Source of the DNA: PALSA-1004 sp046596405
GTDB lineage: Bacteria; Pseudomonadota; Gammaproteobacteria; Burkholderiales; SG8-41
Length of the DNA stretch: 18,281 nucleotides
Direction: 5' to 3'
Assembly (NCBI GenBank): GCA_046596405.1
Contig: JBKJMN010000461.1
Span: 1 to 18,281, forward strand
A program made the translations under genes and the position numbers. Under the pieces are notes generated by a model. That model was not told the DNA's origin. It searched no databases and worked only from the letters and a program-made list of their open reading frames with translations. Positions 1-6,390 of the stretch are shown piece after piece (the stretch's first letter is position 1; each line of letters starts with the position of its first letter).

Positions 1-1176
1 CGCCGTCGCTTCACCGCCGCCGATGCACAGCGCGGCGACGCCGCGCTTGAGGCCGTACTTTTCCAGCGCGGCGAGCAGGGTGACGACAATGCGCGCACCG
101 CTTGCACCGATCGGATGCCCGAGCGCGCACGCGCCGCCATGCACGTTGACTTTGGCGTGCGGCAGATCGAGCTCGCGCATCGCCGCCATGGTGACTACCG
201 CGAACGCCTCGTTGATTTCATACAGATCGACGTCATGTTTGTTCCAGCCCGTCTGGTCGAACAATTTCTTGAGCGCGCCGACGGGCGCCGTCGTGAACCA
301 GTTGGGCTCGTGCGCATACGTCGTATGCGCGACGATCCTGGCCAACGGGCGCAAGCCGCGTTTCTGCGCTGCCGACAGCCGCATCAGTACGAGCGCCGCG
401 GCGCCGTCGGATATCGAACTCGAATTCGCCGGGGTCACCGTGCCGTCCTTGCGGAACACGGGTTTTAACTGCGGGATTTTGTCGAGATTGGCTTTGAGCG
501 GCTGCTCGTCGCGCGCGACGGTTATCTCGCCTTTGCCGGATTTGAGGGTCAGCGGCGTGATTTCGGTGGCAAACCAGCCGTTGTTGATGGCGTCTTGCGC
601 GCGCTTTAGCGAGGTGATCGCGAAACCGTCCTGCGCTTCGCGCGAGAATTGATACTTGGCCGCGGTGTCCTCCGCAAACGTGCCCATCAGGCGGCCGCCG
701 CCTTGGTCGTCTCTCAGATACGCGTCTTCCAGGCCATCGAGGAACATGTGGTCTTTGACTTCGCCATGACCGAGGCGCAGCCCGCCGCGCGCTTTCGGCA
801 ACAGGTAAGGCGCATTGGTCATCGACTCCATGCCGCCCGCGACCATCACGCTGTTGGTGCCCGCGAGCAGCAAATCGTTCGCGAGCATCGCGGCCTTCAT
901 GCCGGAGCCGCACATTTTGTTGATGGTCGTGCAGCCGACGCCGAGCGGCAGCCCGGCGGCGAGCGCCGCCTGGCGTGCCGGCGCCTGCCCCTGGCCCGCC
1001 GACAACACGTTGCCCATGATGACTTCCTGCACGTCGTCCGGTTTTAGTCCGGCGCGCTCGACAGCGGCCTTGATCGCTGCAGCGCCGAGTTCAGGCGCGG
1101 TGACATTTTTGAAATCACCCTGGAATGCGGCCATAGGCGTGCGTGCAGCACCCACGATAACTACCGGGTCATTCAT
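1..1176 (-). CDS. Acetyl-CoA acetyltransferase (thiolase), 3' end outside window
   Basis: Thiolase of the acetoacetyl-CoA/PhaA-AtoB type, which condenses two acetyl-CoA or cleaves acetoacetyl-CoA in the cytoplasm. The frame is open from the ATG (1174-1176) to the window edge, giving 392 residues. The usual family length is about 393-397, so only the last few residues are missing. All catalytic signatures are visible: the nucleophilic Cys89 in KMCGSG, NEAFA at 322-326, the GHP motif with His354 in GGACALGHPIGASG, and Cys384 in CIGGG. A Shine-Dalgarno AAAGGAAA overlaps the stop codon of the upstream dehydrogenase gene, with an 11-base gap, so the two are almost certainly co-transcribed. Next to isovaleryl-CoA dehydrogenase it probably processes the acetoacetyl-CoA end product of leucine breakdown. 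A role supplying PHB synthesis is also possible because phaC lies 2.5 kb away. Sequence alone does not separate degradative from biosynthetic use. Confidence 0.93.
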   Translation of the reverse strand, partial: MNDPVVIVGAARTPMAAFQGDFKNVTAPELGAAAIKAAVERAGLKPDDVQEVIMGNVLSAGQGQAPARQAALAAGLPLGVGCTTINKMCGSGMKAAMLANDLLLAGTNSVMVAGGMESMTNAPYLLPKARGGLRLGHGEVKDHMFLDGLEDAYLRDDQGGGRLMGTFAEDTAAKYQFSREAQDGFAITSLKRAQDAINNGWFATEITPLTLKSGKGEITVARDEQPLKANLDKIPQLKPVFRKDGTVTPANSSSISDGAAALVLMRLSAAQKRGLRPLARIVAHTTYAHEPNWFTTAPVGALKKLFDQTGWNKHDVDLYEINEAFAVVTMAAMRELDLPHAKVNVHGGACALGHPIGASGARIVVTLLAALEKYGLKRGVAALCIGGGEATA

Positions 1177-1187
1177 CGGCGTTTCCT

Positions 1188-2354
1188 TTATTTGGTTTCA
1201 TCGAACAACTCGCGCCCGATCAGCATGCGGCGGATTTCGGAGGTGCCCGCGCCGATTTCATACAGCTTGGCGTCGCGCAACAGCCGCCCCGTCGGATAAT
1301 CGTTCGTGTAGCCGACGCCACCCAGGCACTGAATCGCCTCGAGCGCCATCCAGGTGGCTTTTTCGGCGGCGTAGAGGATGACACCCGCCGCGTCTTTGCG
1401 CGTGATCCTGCCGTCGTCGCACGCCCGGCCGACCGCGTAGGCATAGGATTTGCACGCGCTGAGGGTCGTATACATGTCGGCGAGCTTGCCCTGCATCAGC
1501 TGGAATTCGCCGATCGCCTGGCCGAATTGTTTGCGCTCATGCACGTACGGCAGCACGACGTCCAGGCACGCCTGCATGATGCCGAGCGGTCCGGCGGCGA
1601 GCACGGCGCGTTCGTAGTCGAGCCCGCTCATCAGCACCTTCACGCCTTGGCCGATTTCGCCCAGCACGTTCTCGACCGGCACTTCGCAATCCTGGAACAC
1701 GAGCTCGCAGGTATTCGAGCCGCGCATGCCGAGCTTATCGAGCTTTTGCGCGGTCGAGAAACCCGTGATCGATTTTTCGACGATGAAGGCGGTGATGCCG
1801 CGCGCACCGGCAGCGGCGTCGGTCTTCGCGTAGACGACCAGCGTGTCCGCGTCCGGGCCGTTGGTGATCCACATTTTGGTGCCGTTCAGCACGAAGCGGT
1901 CGCCGCGCCGGTCCGCGCGCAGCCGCATGTTCACGACATCGGACCCGGCGCCCGGCTCGCTCATCGCAAGTGCGCCCACGTGCTCGCCCGCGACCAGCTT
2001 CGGCAGGTAACGCTGCTTCTGCTGAGCAGAGCCGTTGCGTCGGATCTGGTTGACGCACAAGTTCGAGTGCGCGCCGTACGACAAGCCGACGGATGCCGAC
2101 GCGCGGCTGATTTCCTCCATCGCAATCATGTGCGCGAGGTAACCCATATTGGTGCCGCCATATTCTTCCTCGACGGTGATGCCCAGCACGCCGAGTTTGC
2201 CCAGGCTGGACCACAGTTCCTGCGGGAATTCATTGTCGCGGTCGATCCCGGCGGCGCGCGGCGCGATTTCGCGCGCGGCGAAAGCGGCGACAGTCTCGCG
2301 CAGGATCGCGATGGTTTCGCCAAGTCCGTAATCGAGACCGGGGATGATCGTCAT
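1188..2354 (-). CDS. liuA: Isovaleryl-CoA dehydrogenase
   Basis: FAD-dependent acyl-CoA dehydrogenase of 388 residues, normal family length, that oxidises isovaleryl-CoA to 3-methylcrotonyl-CoA in leucine catabolism. Visible signatures are the flavin and substrate loop AMSEPGAGSDV (130-140), the WITNG strand (162-166), GVGYTNDYPTGRLLRDAK in the C-terminal helical domain, and IGAGTSEIRR near the end. The catalytic base decides the substrate call. The position that carries Glu in medium-chain enzymes (YEGTS) is Ala369 in YEIGAGT, while a Glu is present at 248 in SGLDYERAVLAAGP. That is the alternative base position known for isovaleryl-CoA dehydrogenases. The ATG lies 6 bases after the thioesterase stop with no clear Shine-Dalgarno, which suggests translational coupling. 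The thiolase follows 11 bases downstream. The neighbouring LiuR-like regulator supports the liu assignment. Confidence 0.95.
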   Translation of the reverse strand: MTIIPGLDYGLGETIAILRETVAAFAAREIAPRAAGIDRDNEFPQELWSSLGKLGVLGITVEEEYGGTNMGYLAHMIAMEEISRASASVGLSYGAHSNLCVNQIRRNGSAQQKQRYLPKLVAGEHVGALAMSEPGAGSDVVNMRLRADRRGDRFVLNGTKMWITNGPDADTLVVYAKTDAAAGARGITAFIVEKSITGFSTAQKLDKLGMRGSNTCELVFQDCEVPVENVLGEIGQGVKVLMSGLDYERAVLAAGPLGIMQACLDVVLPYVHERKQFGQAIGEFQLMQGKLADMYTTLSACKSYAYAVGRACDDGRITRKDAAGVILYAAEKATWMALEAIQCLGGVGYTNDYPTGRLLRDAKLYEIGAGTSEIRRMLIGRELFDETK

Positions 2355-2360
2355 GGCGGG

Positions 2361-2819
2361 TTATTGATCGGCTTTGCCGTGCATCGTCATCAGCGTCTGG
2401 AGCAAGGTGGCGCACAGCGTCTCCCGGCCGTCTTTCACGGCGAACACATCGGCGCGCGCCACTACCAGCGAACGCCCGGCGCGGATGACTTCGCCGCGCG
2501 CAATCAGGCGTTCGCCATCGCCCGGCGCCATGATGTTCATTTTGTATTCTACGGTCAGCACGCTCGCATCGCGGGGCATCAGGGTATAGCCGGCATAGCC
2601 GGCCGCGGTGTCGCCTATGGTGCCGATAATTCCACCGTGGACGTAGCCGTGCTGTTGCGTGATTTCAGGTTTGCGCGCCAGGGTGATTTCACATGCGCCG
2701 GGCGCCATGTGCGTGAGTTCTGCGCCTATCCACGCCATCACGCGCTGGCGCGCGAAACTGGCGCGGACGCGGGTGGCATAGTCAGGATCTTTGGGCGTGT
2801 GGACAGACGATTTAACCAC
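2361..2819 (-). CDS. PaaI-family hotdog-fold thioesterase
   Basis: A 152-residue single hotdog-domain protein. The family signature is YVHGGIIGTIGDTAAGYAG, with HGG at 61-63 and the probable catalytic Asp70. This matches PaaI-type acyl-CoA thioesterases, which usually work as tetramers on phenylacetyl-, hydroxyphenylacetyl- or short acyl-CoAs. The chosen start is a GTG at 2817-2819. An upstream ATG at about 2825 runs straight into a stop, and the frame offers no better start. The AAAGG upstream is 11 bases away, longer than ideal. It is the first gene of the thioesterase-liuA-thiolase run and has the operator-like palindrome 14 bases upstream of its start. A plausible job is to release CoA from acyl-CoAs that stall during branched-chain or aromatic acid degradation. 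The natural substrate is not readable from the sequence. Confidence 0.88.
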   Translation of the reverse strand: MVKSSVHTPKDPDYATRVRASFARQRVMAWIGAELTHMAPGACEITLARKPEITQQHGYVHGGIIGTIGDTAAGYAGYTLMPRDASVLTVEYKMNIMAPGDGERLIARGEVIRAGRSLVVARADVFAVKDGRETLCATLLQTLMTMHGKADQ

Positions 2820-2832
2820 TTAGCATATTACC

Positions 2833-2848
2833 TTTACGTTAACGTCAA
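2833..2848. promoter_or_regulatory. LiuR-type operator palindrome upstream of the thioesterase-liuA operon
   Basis: TTTACGTTAACGTCAA contains the perfect 10-base palindrome ACGTTAACGT (2836-2845). It lies in the 62-base gap between the regulator gene and the thioesterase gene. It shares TTTACGTNAACGT with the site at 3352-3364 upstream of the regulator. On the minus strand it includes TTGAC, usable as a -35 element, and it ends close to the ribosome-binding region. MerR-family regulators bind such palindromes between or over promoter elements. From memory the sequence is of the kind described for LiuR, but I could not check this. Assignment to the adjacent regulator is inference from shared sequence and position. 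Confidence 0.6.
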
Positions 2849-2881
2849 TCAGTGCGACGGTTGTCGACATTCACCAGGCGC

Positions 2882-3292
2882 TCAGGCGGCCGCCGGTTCC
2901 TGGCCGCCATTGTCGGTTAGTAATTTCCGGCACTGGCCTTCAAAAAATGTGAGCTCGTTGAGCATGACTTCGATATCCTCCCGTTGCTGCTCGAGCAGCG
3001 TGCGGCGTTTCTCGAGTTTGGTTAGAAATTGCTGCAACTGGCGTTTTTCGTCGCGCGCCAGATCGTACAAATCGAAGAGTTCGCGGATCTCCGCGAGGGT
3101 AAAGCCGAGCCGCTTGCCGCGCAACGCGAGCTTGAGCCGCACGCGATCGCGCTGACTGAAGAGCCGGTTCTGGCCTTCGCGACGCGGCGAGAGCAAGCCT
3201 TCGTCTTCATAATGCCGAATCGTTCGCGTGGTGATTTCGAACTCTTTCGCGAGCTCGGATATCGTATGCGTAGCGGTATGGGTAGTGCTCAT
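2882..3292 (-). CDS. liuR: MerR-family regulator, LiuR-like
   Basis: DNA-binding regulator of 136 residues with an N-terminal MerR winged helix. The pattern is TISELAKEFEITTRTIRHYEDEGLL at about 10-34, then QNRLFSQRDRVRLKLALRGKRLGFTLAEI. A dimerising coiled coil follows at about 80-115. There are no metal-binding cysteine clusters of the MerR/CueR type; only one Cys (121) is seen. The pattern RLGFTLAEIRELFDLYD and the position beside isovaleryl-CoA dehydrogenase match LiuR, the regulator of leucine and isovalerate utilisation in proteobacteria. Two starts are possible: ATG at 3290-3292, used here, or an in-frame TTG at 3302-3304 adding four residues. Neither has a good Shine-Dalgarno. It is transcribed toward the operon it probably controls, with its own palindrome upstream at 3349-3364, so autoregulation is likely. 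Confidence 0.85.
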   Translation of the reverse strand: MSTTHTATHTISELAKEFEITTRTIRHYEDEGLLSPRREGQNRLFSQRDRVRLKLALRGKRLGFTLAEIRELFDLYDLARDEKRQLQQFLTKLEKRRTLLEQQREDIEVMLNELTFFEGQCRKLLTDNGGQEPAAA

Positions 3293-3348
3293 TGTGCTTT
3301 GCAATATAATTGTGTAAAATCAGCGTTATTTAATTATCAATCTTTATC

Positions 3349-3367
3349 ACGTTTACGTAAACGTAAT
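3349..3367. promoter_or_regulatory. Operator palindrome in the divergent regulator/small-ORF region
   Basis: ACGTTTACGTAAACGT at 3349-3364 is a perfect 16-base palindrome. Within it TTTACGTAAACGTAAT (3352-3367) aligns with the second site at 2833-2848. It sits in the AT-rich gap between the MerR-type gene (minus) and the small ORF (plus), and it touches the ATG of that ORF at 3366. The gap also holds TATAAT on the plus strand at 3305-3310 and TTGATA-like elements on the minus strand, but I cannot assign promoter pairs with confidence. The probable ligand-responsive binder is the adjacent regulator. Confidence 0.6.
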
Positions 3368-3647
3368 GCAAAAAACCGCCAAAGTCAAGATCGAGCGACC
3401 CGCAGAGCTTACGTATCCGTACGCCGAGGCACCGCCCCCAGCCGCGGCGCGGCTGGATGAATTGCTCGCGGCGTGCGCCACCCCGCAAACCGGCATGATG
3501 CGGGTCATCTTCAAGCGCGAAATCGACGCCCAAGAGACCCTGTTCGCAATGGGCGAAACGCTGTCGCACGTCAATCACCTGCACCAGCGCGGTCGGCTCA
3601 CACGCTCGCGCGGCGACGATGGAATTTACCGCTACGCGCACACCTAG
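3366..3647 (+). CDS. Small protein resembling the C-terminal domain of MBL-fold hydrolases
   Basis: A 93-residue ORF. Its second half, with VIFKREIDAQETLFAMGETL then SHVNHLHQRGRLTR and DGIYRY, resembles the C-terminal winged-helix-like segment of a proteobacterial group of metallo-beta-lactamase-fold hydrolases, as recalled from the family pattern. The catalytic MBL domain with its HxHxDH motif is absent. The frame is closed by TAA at 3315 with no alternative start, so no larger protein is encoded here. The ATG overlaps the end of the operator palindrome and has no Shine-Dalgarno. The mRNA may therefore be leaderless, or this may be a decayed fragment. It ends 26 bases before phaC and could be co-transcribed with it. 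Function is unknown. Its main support as a real gene is the recognisable, intact protein pattern. Confidence 0.55.
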   Translation: MQKTAKVKIERPAELTYPYAEAPPPAAARLDELLAACATPQTGMMRVIFKREIDAQETLFAMGETLSHVNHLHQRGRLTRSRGDDGIYRYAHT

Positions 3648-3673
3648 TGCGCGCGGCCCAAAGGAGAATTTGC

Positions 3674-5485
3674 ATGGCAGAGCAACCGCAGACACCCGCG
3701 CTCGATCCGACCGAACTCGCGCAGGCGTACGCCCAGATCGCGCAACGCAGCAGCCAGCTGATGACCGATTACATGCAGCGCCAGGCCACTGGCGCAGTGC
3801 CGGCGTTCGGCGACGAGCTCGGCATCGCCAAAGCGTTTTACGAGATGACGGGCAAGCTGTTCGCCGATCCGGCGAAATTCGCCGAGATGCAGATGAAGCT
3901 ATGGCAGGACTACATGTCGCTGTGGCAGAACTCGATGCTGCAATTCTTCGGACAGCAGGCGCGGCCCGTGATCGAGCCGGCAAAGGGCGATCGCCGCTTC
4001 AAACACGACGACTGGCAGAACAATTTTCTCTATGACTATATCAAGCAGTCCTATCTGATCGCGGCCAAGCACTTGCATCAAACCGTCGGCAGCGTGCAGG
4101 GCCTCGACGAGCTGACCGCCAAGAAAGTCGATTTCTACACGCGCCAGTATATCGACGCGCTGTCGCCGTCGAATTTCGCGCTGACGAATCCCGAAGTCCT
4201 GCGCGAAACCGTCGCGTCGGGCGGCCAGAACCTGGTCAAGGGGTTGAACCATCTTCTGGAAGATCTTGAAAGCGGCAACGGCAAGCAGGTGCGCGTGAAA
4301 ATGACCGATCCGTCGGCGTTCCAGGTCGGCGGCAATCTCGCGGCCACGCCGGGCAAGGTCGTGTATCAGAATGAATTGATGCAGCTCGTTCAGTACGCGC
4401 CGCTGACGACGGAAGTGTTCCGGCGCCCGCTCCTGATCCTGCCCCCGTGGATCAACAAGTTCTACATCCTCGACATGCGCGAGAAGAACTCGTTCGTACG
4501 CTGGGCGACCAAGCAGGGCCACACCGTATTCATCGCGTCGTGGGTCAATCCCGACGCGACCTACGCACAGAAATCGTTCGACGATTATCTGCGCGACGGT
4601 CCGCTCGCCGCGCTCGACGCCATCGAGAAAGCCACCGGCGAGCGCGAAATCGATGCGATCGGGTTTTGCCTCGGCGGCACGCTGCTCGCCTCGACGCTCG
4701 GTTACATGGCGGCGACCAAGGACGACCGGATCAAGAGTGCGACGTTTTTCGCGAGCATGGTCGACTTCTCCGAGCCGGGCGAACTCGAAGTCTTCATCGA
4801 CGAGAAGCAGGTCACCGCGCTCGAGAAGAAAATGCAGGAGCGCGGCTACCTCGAAGGCTCCGAAATGGCGACCACCTTCAACATGCTGCGCGCCAACGAC
4901 CTTATCTGGTCGTTTGTCGTCAATAACTATCTGCTCGGCAAGGACCCGTTCCCGTTCGATCTTCTGTACTGGAACTCCGATTCGACGCGCATGCCGGCGG
5001 CGATGCACAGCTTCTATTTGCGCAACATGTACATCAACAATCTCCTGCGCAAGCCCGGCGGCATAACGCTGAACAAGGTGCCGATCGATCTTGCCAAGGT
5101 CAAGGTGCCGATCTATTTCGCGTCGACGTTGGAGGACCACATCGCGCCGTGGAAGTCGACGTATGTTGGCGCGCAACTCTTCAAGAGCAAAGTGCGATTC
5201 GTGCTCGGCGGCTCTGGCCATATCGCCGGCATCGTGAATCCGCCGGCGGCGAATAAGTACGGGTACTGGACCAACGAAAAACTGGCCGACACGCCGCAGG
5301 CATGGCTGGATTCGGCGACGCAGCATCCGGGCTCGTGGTGGAGCGACTGGGCGCAGTGGGTGGCACCGTACGCAGGCGACAAGGTGCCGGCGCGCGTTCC
5401 GGGCAAAGGCAAGCTGAAGGCCCTCGAAGACGCGCCGGGTTCGTACGTGAAGCTGAGGCTCGACGCGAAGAAAAGCGCGGCCTGA
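3674..5485 (+). CDS. phaC: Class I poly(3-hydroxyalkanoate) synthase
   Basis: Polymerises (R)-3-hydroxyacyl-CoA into PHA/PHB at the granule surface. The product has 603 residues, close to the roughly 590 of class I synthases. It has an N-terminal PhaC_N region followed by an alpha/beta-hydrolase core. The catalytic triad is visible: Cys332 in the lipase-like box GFCLGG, Asp488 in LEDHIAPWKS, and His516 in GGSGHIAGIVNPP. The frame is open further upstream to 3473, but the ATG at 3674 is preferred. It has AAAGGAG (3660-3666) seven bases upstream, and the protein then starts with an amphipathic, Gln/Ala-rich segment typical of PhaC. No phaA-phaB pair or phasin follows directly, although the thiolase at the left edge could serve. 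It converges on the gene at 5502 with only 16 bases between them. Confidence 0.96.
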   Translation: MAEQPQTPALDPTELAQAYAQIAQRSSQLMTDYMQRQATGAVPAFGDELGIAKAFYEMTGKLFADPAKFAEMQMKLWQDYMSLWQNSMLQFFGQQARPVIEPAKGDRRFKHDDWQNNFLYDYIKQSYLIAAKHLHQTVGSVQGLDELTAKKVDFYTRQYIDALSPSNFALTNPEVLRETVASGGQNLVKGLNHLLEDLESGNGKQVRVKMTDPSAFQVGGNLAATPGKVVYQNELMQLVQYAPLTTEVFRRPLLILPPWINKFYILDMREKNSFVRWATKQGHTVFIASWVNPDATYAQKSFDDYLRDGPLAALDAIEKATGEREIDAIGFCLGGTLLASTLGYMAATKDDRIKSATFFASMVDFSEPGELEVFIDEKQVTALEKKMQERGYLEGSEMATTFNMLRANDLIWSFVVNNYLLGKDPFPFDLLYWNSDSTRMPAAMHSFYLRNMYINNLLRKPGGITLNKVPIDLAKVKVPIYFASTLEDHIAPWKSTYVGAQLFKSKVRFVLGGSGHIAGIVNPPAANKYGYWTNEKLADTPQAWLDSATQHPGSWWSDWAQWVAPYAGDKVPARVPGKGKLKALEDAPGSYVKLRLDAKKSAA

Positions 5486-5486
5486 A

Positions 5487-5498
5487 CCGCCCCGGCGG
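5487..5498. terminator. Short palindrome between convergent phaC and cobalamin-binding gene
   Basis: CCGCCCCGGCGG is a perfect palindrome, five pairs around two bases. It sits in the 16-base gap between the stop codons of two converging genes. Position suggests a shared bidirectional stop signal, but there is no T-run on either side and the stem is very short, so termination activity is a guess. Confidence 0.25.
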
Positions 5499-5501
5499 AG
5501 G

Positions 5502-6338
5502 TTAGCCAAGCGACGCGCGTAAGCGGCCAAGTTCGCGCAGCCCGTGAATTGCGCGGCTGCCATACCACGAGGTCATTTCGCCGTCGATGAGCTGCACGCG
5601 GCAGGACGCGGCGTGCGGCAGCAGGTTTTGCACGACACCGATATCGGGCGCGCGAAAGCTATACGGTTCACTGCTGAGGAGCACGTAATCAACGGCGGAG
5701 AGCAGCGCGGTATCGAGTTCCAGCGCGGGGTAGCGCACGCGCGCGGCCGCCGGCAGCGTATCCCAGCCAACGAGCGCGAGTGTGCGCGAAATATAGGTGT
5801 CGCGCGACACTGTCATCCAAGGTTTGCGCCAGATCAGATACAGCACGCTCTGCCGCGGCAGTCCGGCGCAAGCGGCGACGGCCTCGTCATAAGCGCGCGT
5901 GAAGTCGGCGCACAACGCCTGCGCGCGCCCTTCGCAGCGAAAGATCGCGCCAAACATCCGGTACAGCGGCAGATTGTCGTGCGGCGCGAGCGGGTGGGTG
6001 ACGATCACGTGCGGAACGAAGCGCGCGAGTTCGGCGGCCGCCGGCTGTTCGTTCTCGTCGATATTGACGACGACATGGGTGGGCGCGAGCTCGCGAATGC
6101 GCGCGATATCGACGTCCTTGGTGCCGCCGACTTTCGGAATGCGGCGCAAGAGCGCGCGCGGATGGACGCAGAAACCGGTGCGGCCGACCAGCGCTTGCGC
6201 CAGGCCGAGATCGCACAGGAGTTCCGTGAGGCTGGGCACGAGCGACACGATGCGCGGCGGCGTCGTCACCGCGCTATGGCGCGTACCGGCGGCATCGACG
6301 AGCGCAGACGGCGCCGCGTTTTGCGTTGGTAGTATCAC
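5502..6338 (-). CDS. Cobalamin-binding protein of the BtuF/helical-backbone metal receptor family
   Basis: A 278-residue protein of the periplasmic-binding type III fold used by BtuF and iron-siderophore receptors. Family patterns are RIVSLVPSLTELLCDLG (29-45), VGRTGFCVHP (51-60), KVGGTKDVD (69-77) and IRELAPTHVVVN (81-92). The usual BtuF has a signal peptide. Here the first 28 residues (starting MILPTQNAAPSALVDAAG) have no basic stretch followed by a hydrophobic core, so export is not predicted by eye. No btuC or btuD transporter genes are present. The gene diverges from icmF, a B12-dependent mutase, across a 52-base gap. A role in binding or delivering a corrinoid to that enzyme is therefore attractive, but it is inference. 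The start is GTG at 6336-6338; a GGGGAG lies 13 bases upstream, which is longer than ideal. Confidence 0.82.
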   Translation of the reverse strand: MILPTQNAAPSALVDAAGTRHSAVTTPPRIVSLVPSLTELLCDLGLAQALVGRTGFCVHPRALLRRIPKVGGTKDVDIARIRELAPTHVVVNIDENEQPAAAELARFVPHVIVTHPLAPHDNLPLYRMFGAIFRCEGRAQALCADFTRAYDEAVAACAGLPRQSVLYLIWRKPWMTVSRDTYISRTLALVGWDTLPAAARVRYPALELDTALLSAVDYVLLSSEPYSFRAPDIGVVQNLLPHAASCRVQLIDGEMTSWYGSRAIHGLRELGRLRASLG

Positions 6339-6359
6339 CGGCGTAAGCTAGCTCCCCAA

Positions 6360-6386
6360 GAGTGCGACGAGTGCGACGAGTGCGAC
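6360..6386 (+). repeat. Three tandem copies of a 9-base unit before icmF
   Basis: GAGTGCGAC occurs three times without change at 6360-6368, 6369-6377 and 6378-6386, ending four bases before the icmF ATG. It takes up about half of the 52-base divergent intergenic region and occupies the place where a Shine-Dalgarno would be. An in-frame TAG at 6349-6351 shows that the repeat is not part of an N-terminal extension of IcmF. Whether it is a binding site or slippage product is not known. Confidence 0.9.
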
Positions 6387-6390
6387 GATT

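Noticed and set aside
1188..2354. Generic medium- or short-chain acyl-CoA dehydrogenase
   Set aside because: The C-terminal catalytic Glu position is Ala369, and Glu248 is at the alternative site used by isovaleryl-CoA dehydrogenase.
1527..3155. 542-codon plus-strand frame across liuA, thioesterase and regulator
   Set aside because: It spans three real minus-strand genes and their gaps, and its composition is that of a shadow frame.
3473..3673. 67-residue N-terminal extension of PhaC
   Set aside because: The extension overlaps the small ORF in another frame. A good Shine-Dalgarno sits before the ATG at 3674, and that start gives the normal class I length.
3899..5563. 554-codon open frame antisense to phaC
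   Set aside because: It lies wholly opposite a gene with intact catalytic residues. Its product is Arg/Val/Glu/Asp-rich, low-complexity and unlike any family I know, as expected for the complementary frame of GC-rich coding DNA.
6339..6390. Cobalamin riboswitch between the BtuF-like gene and icmF
   Set aside because: The gap is only 52 bases, far shorter than a cobalamin riboswitch, and I see no B12-box sequence in it.
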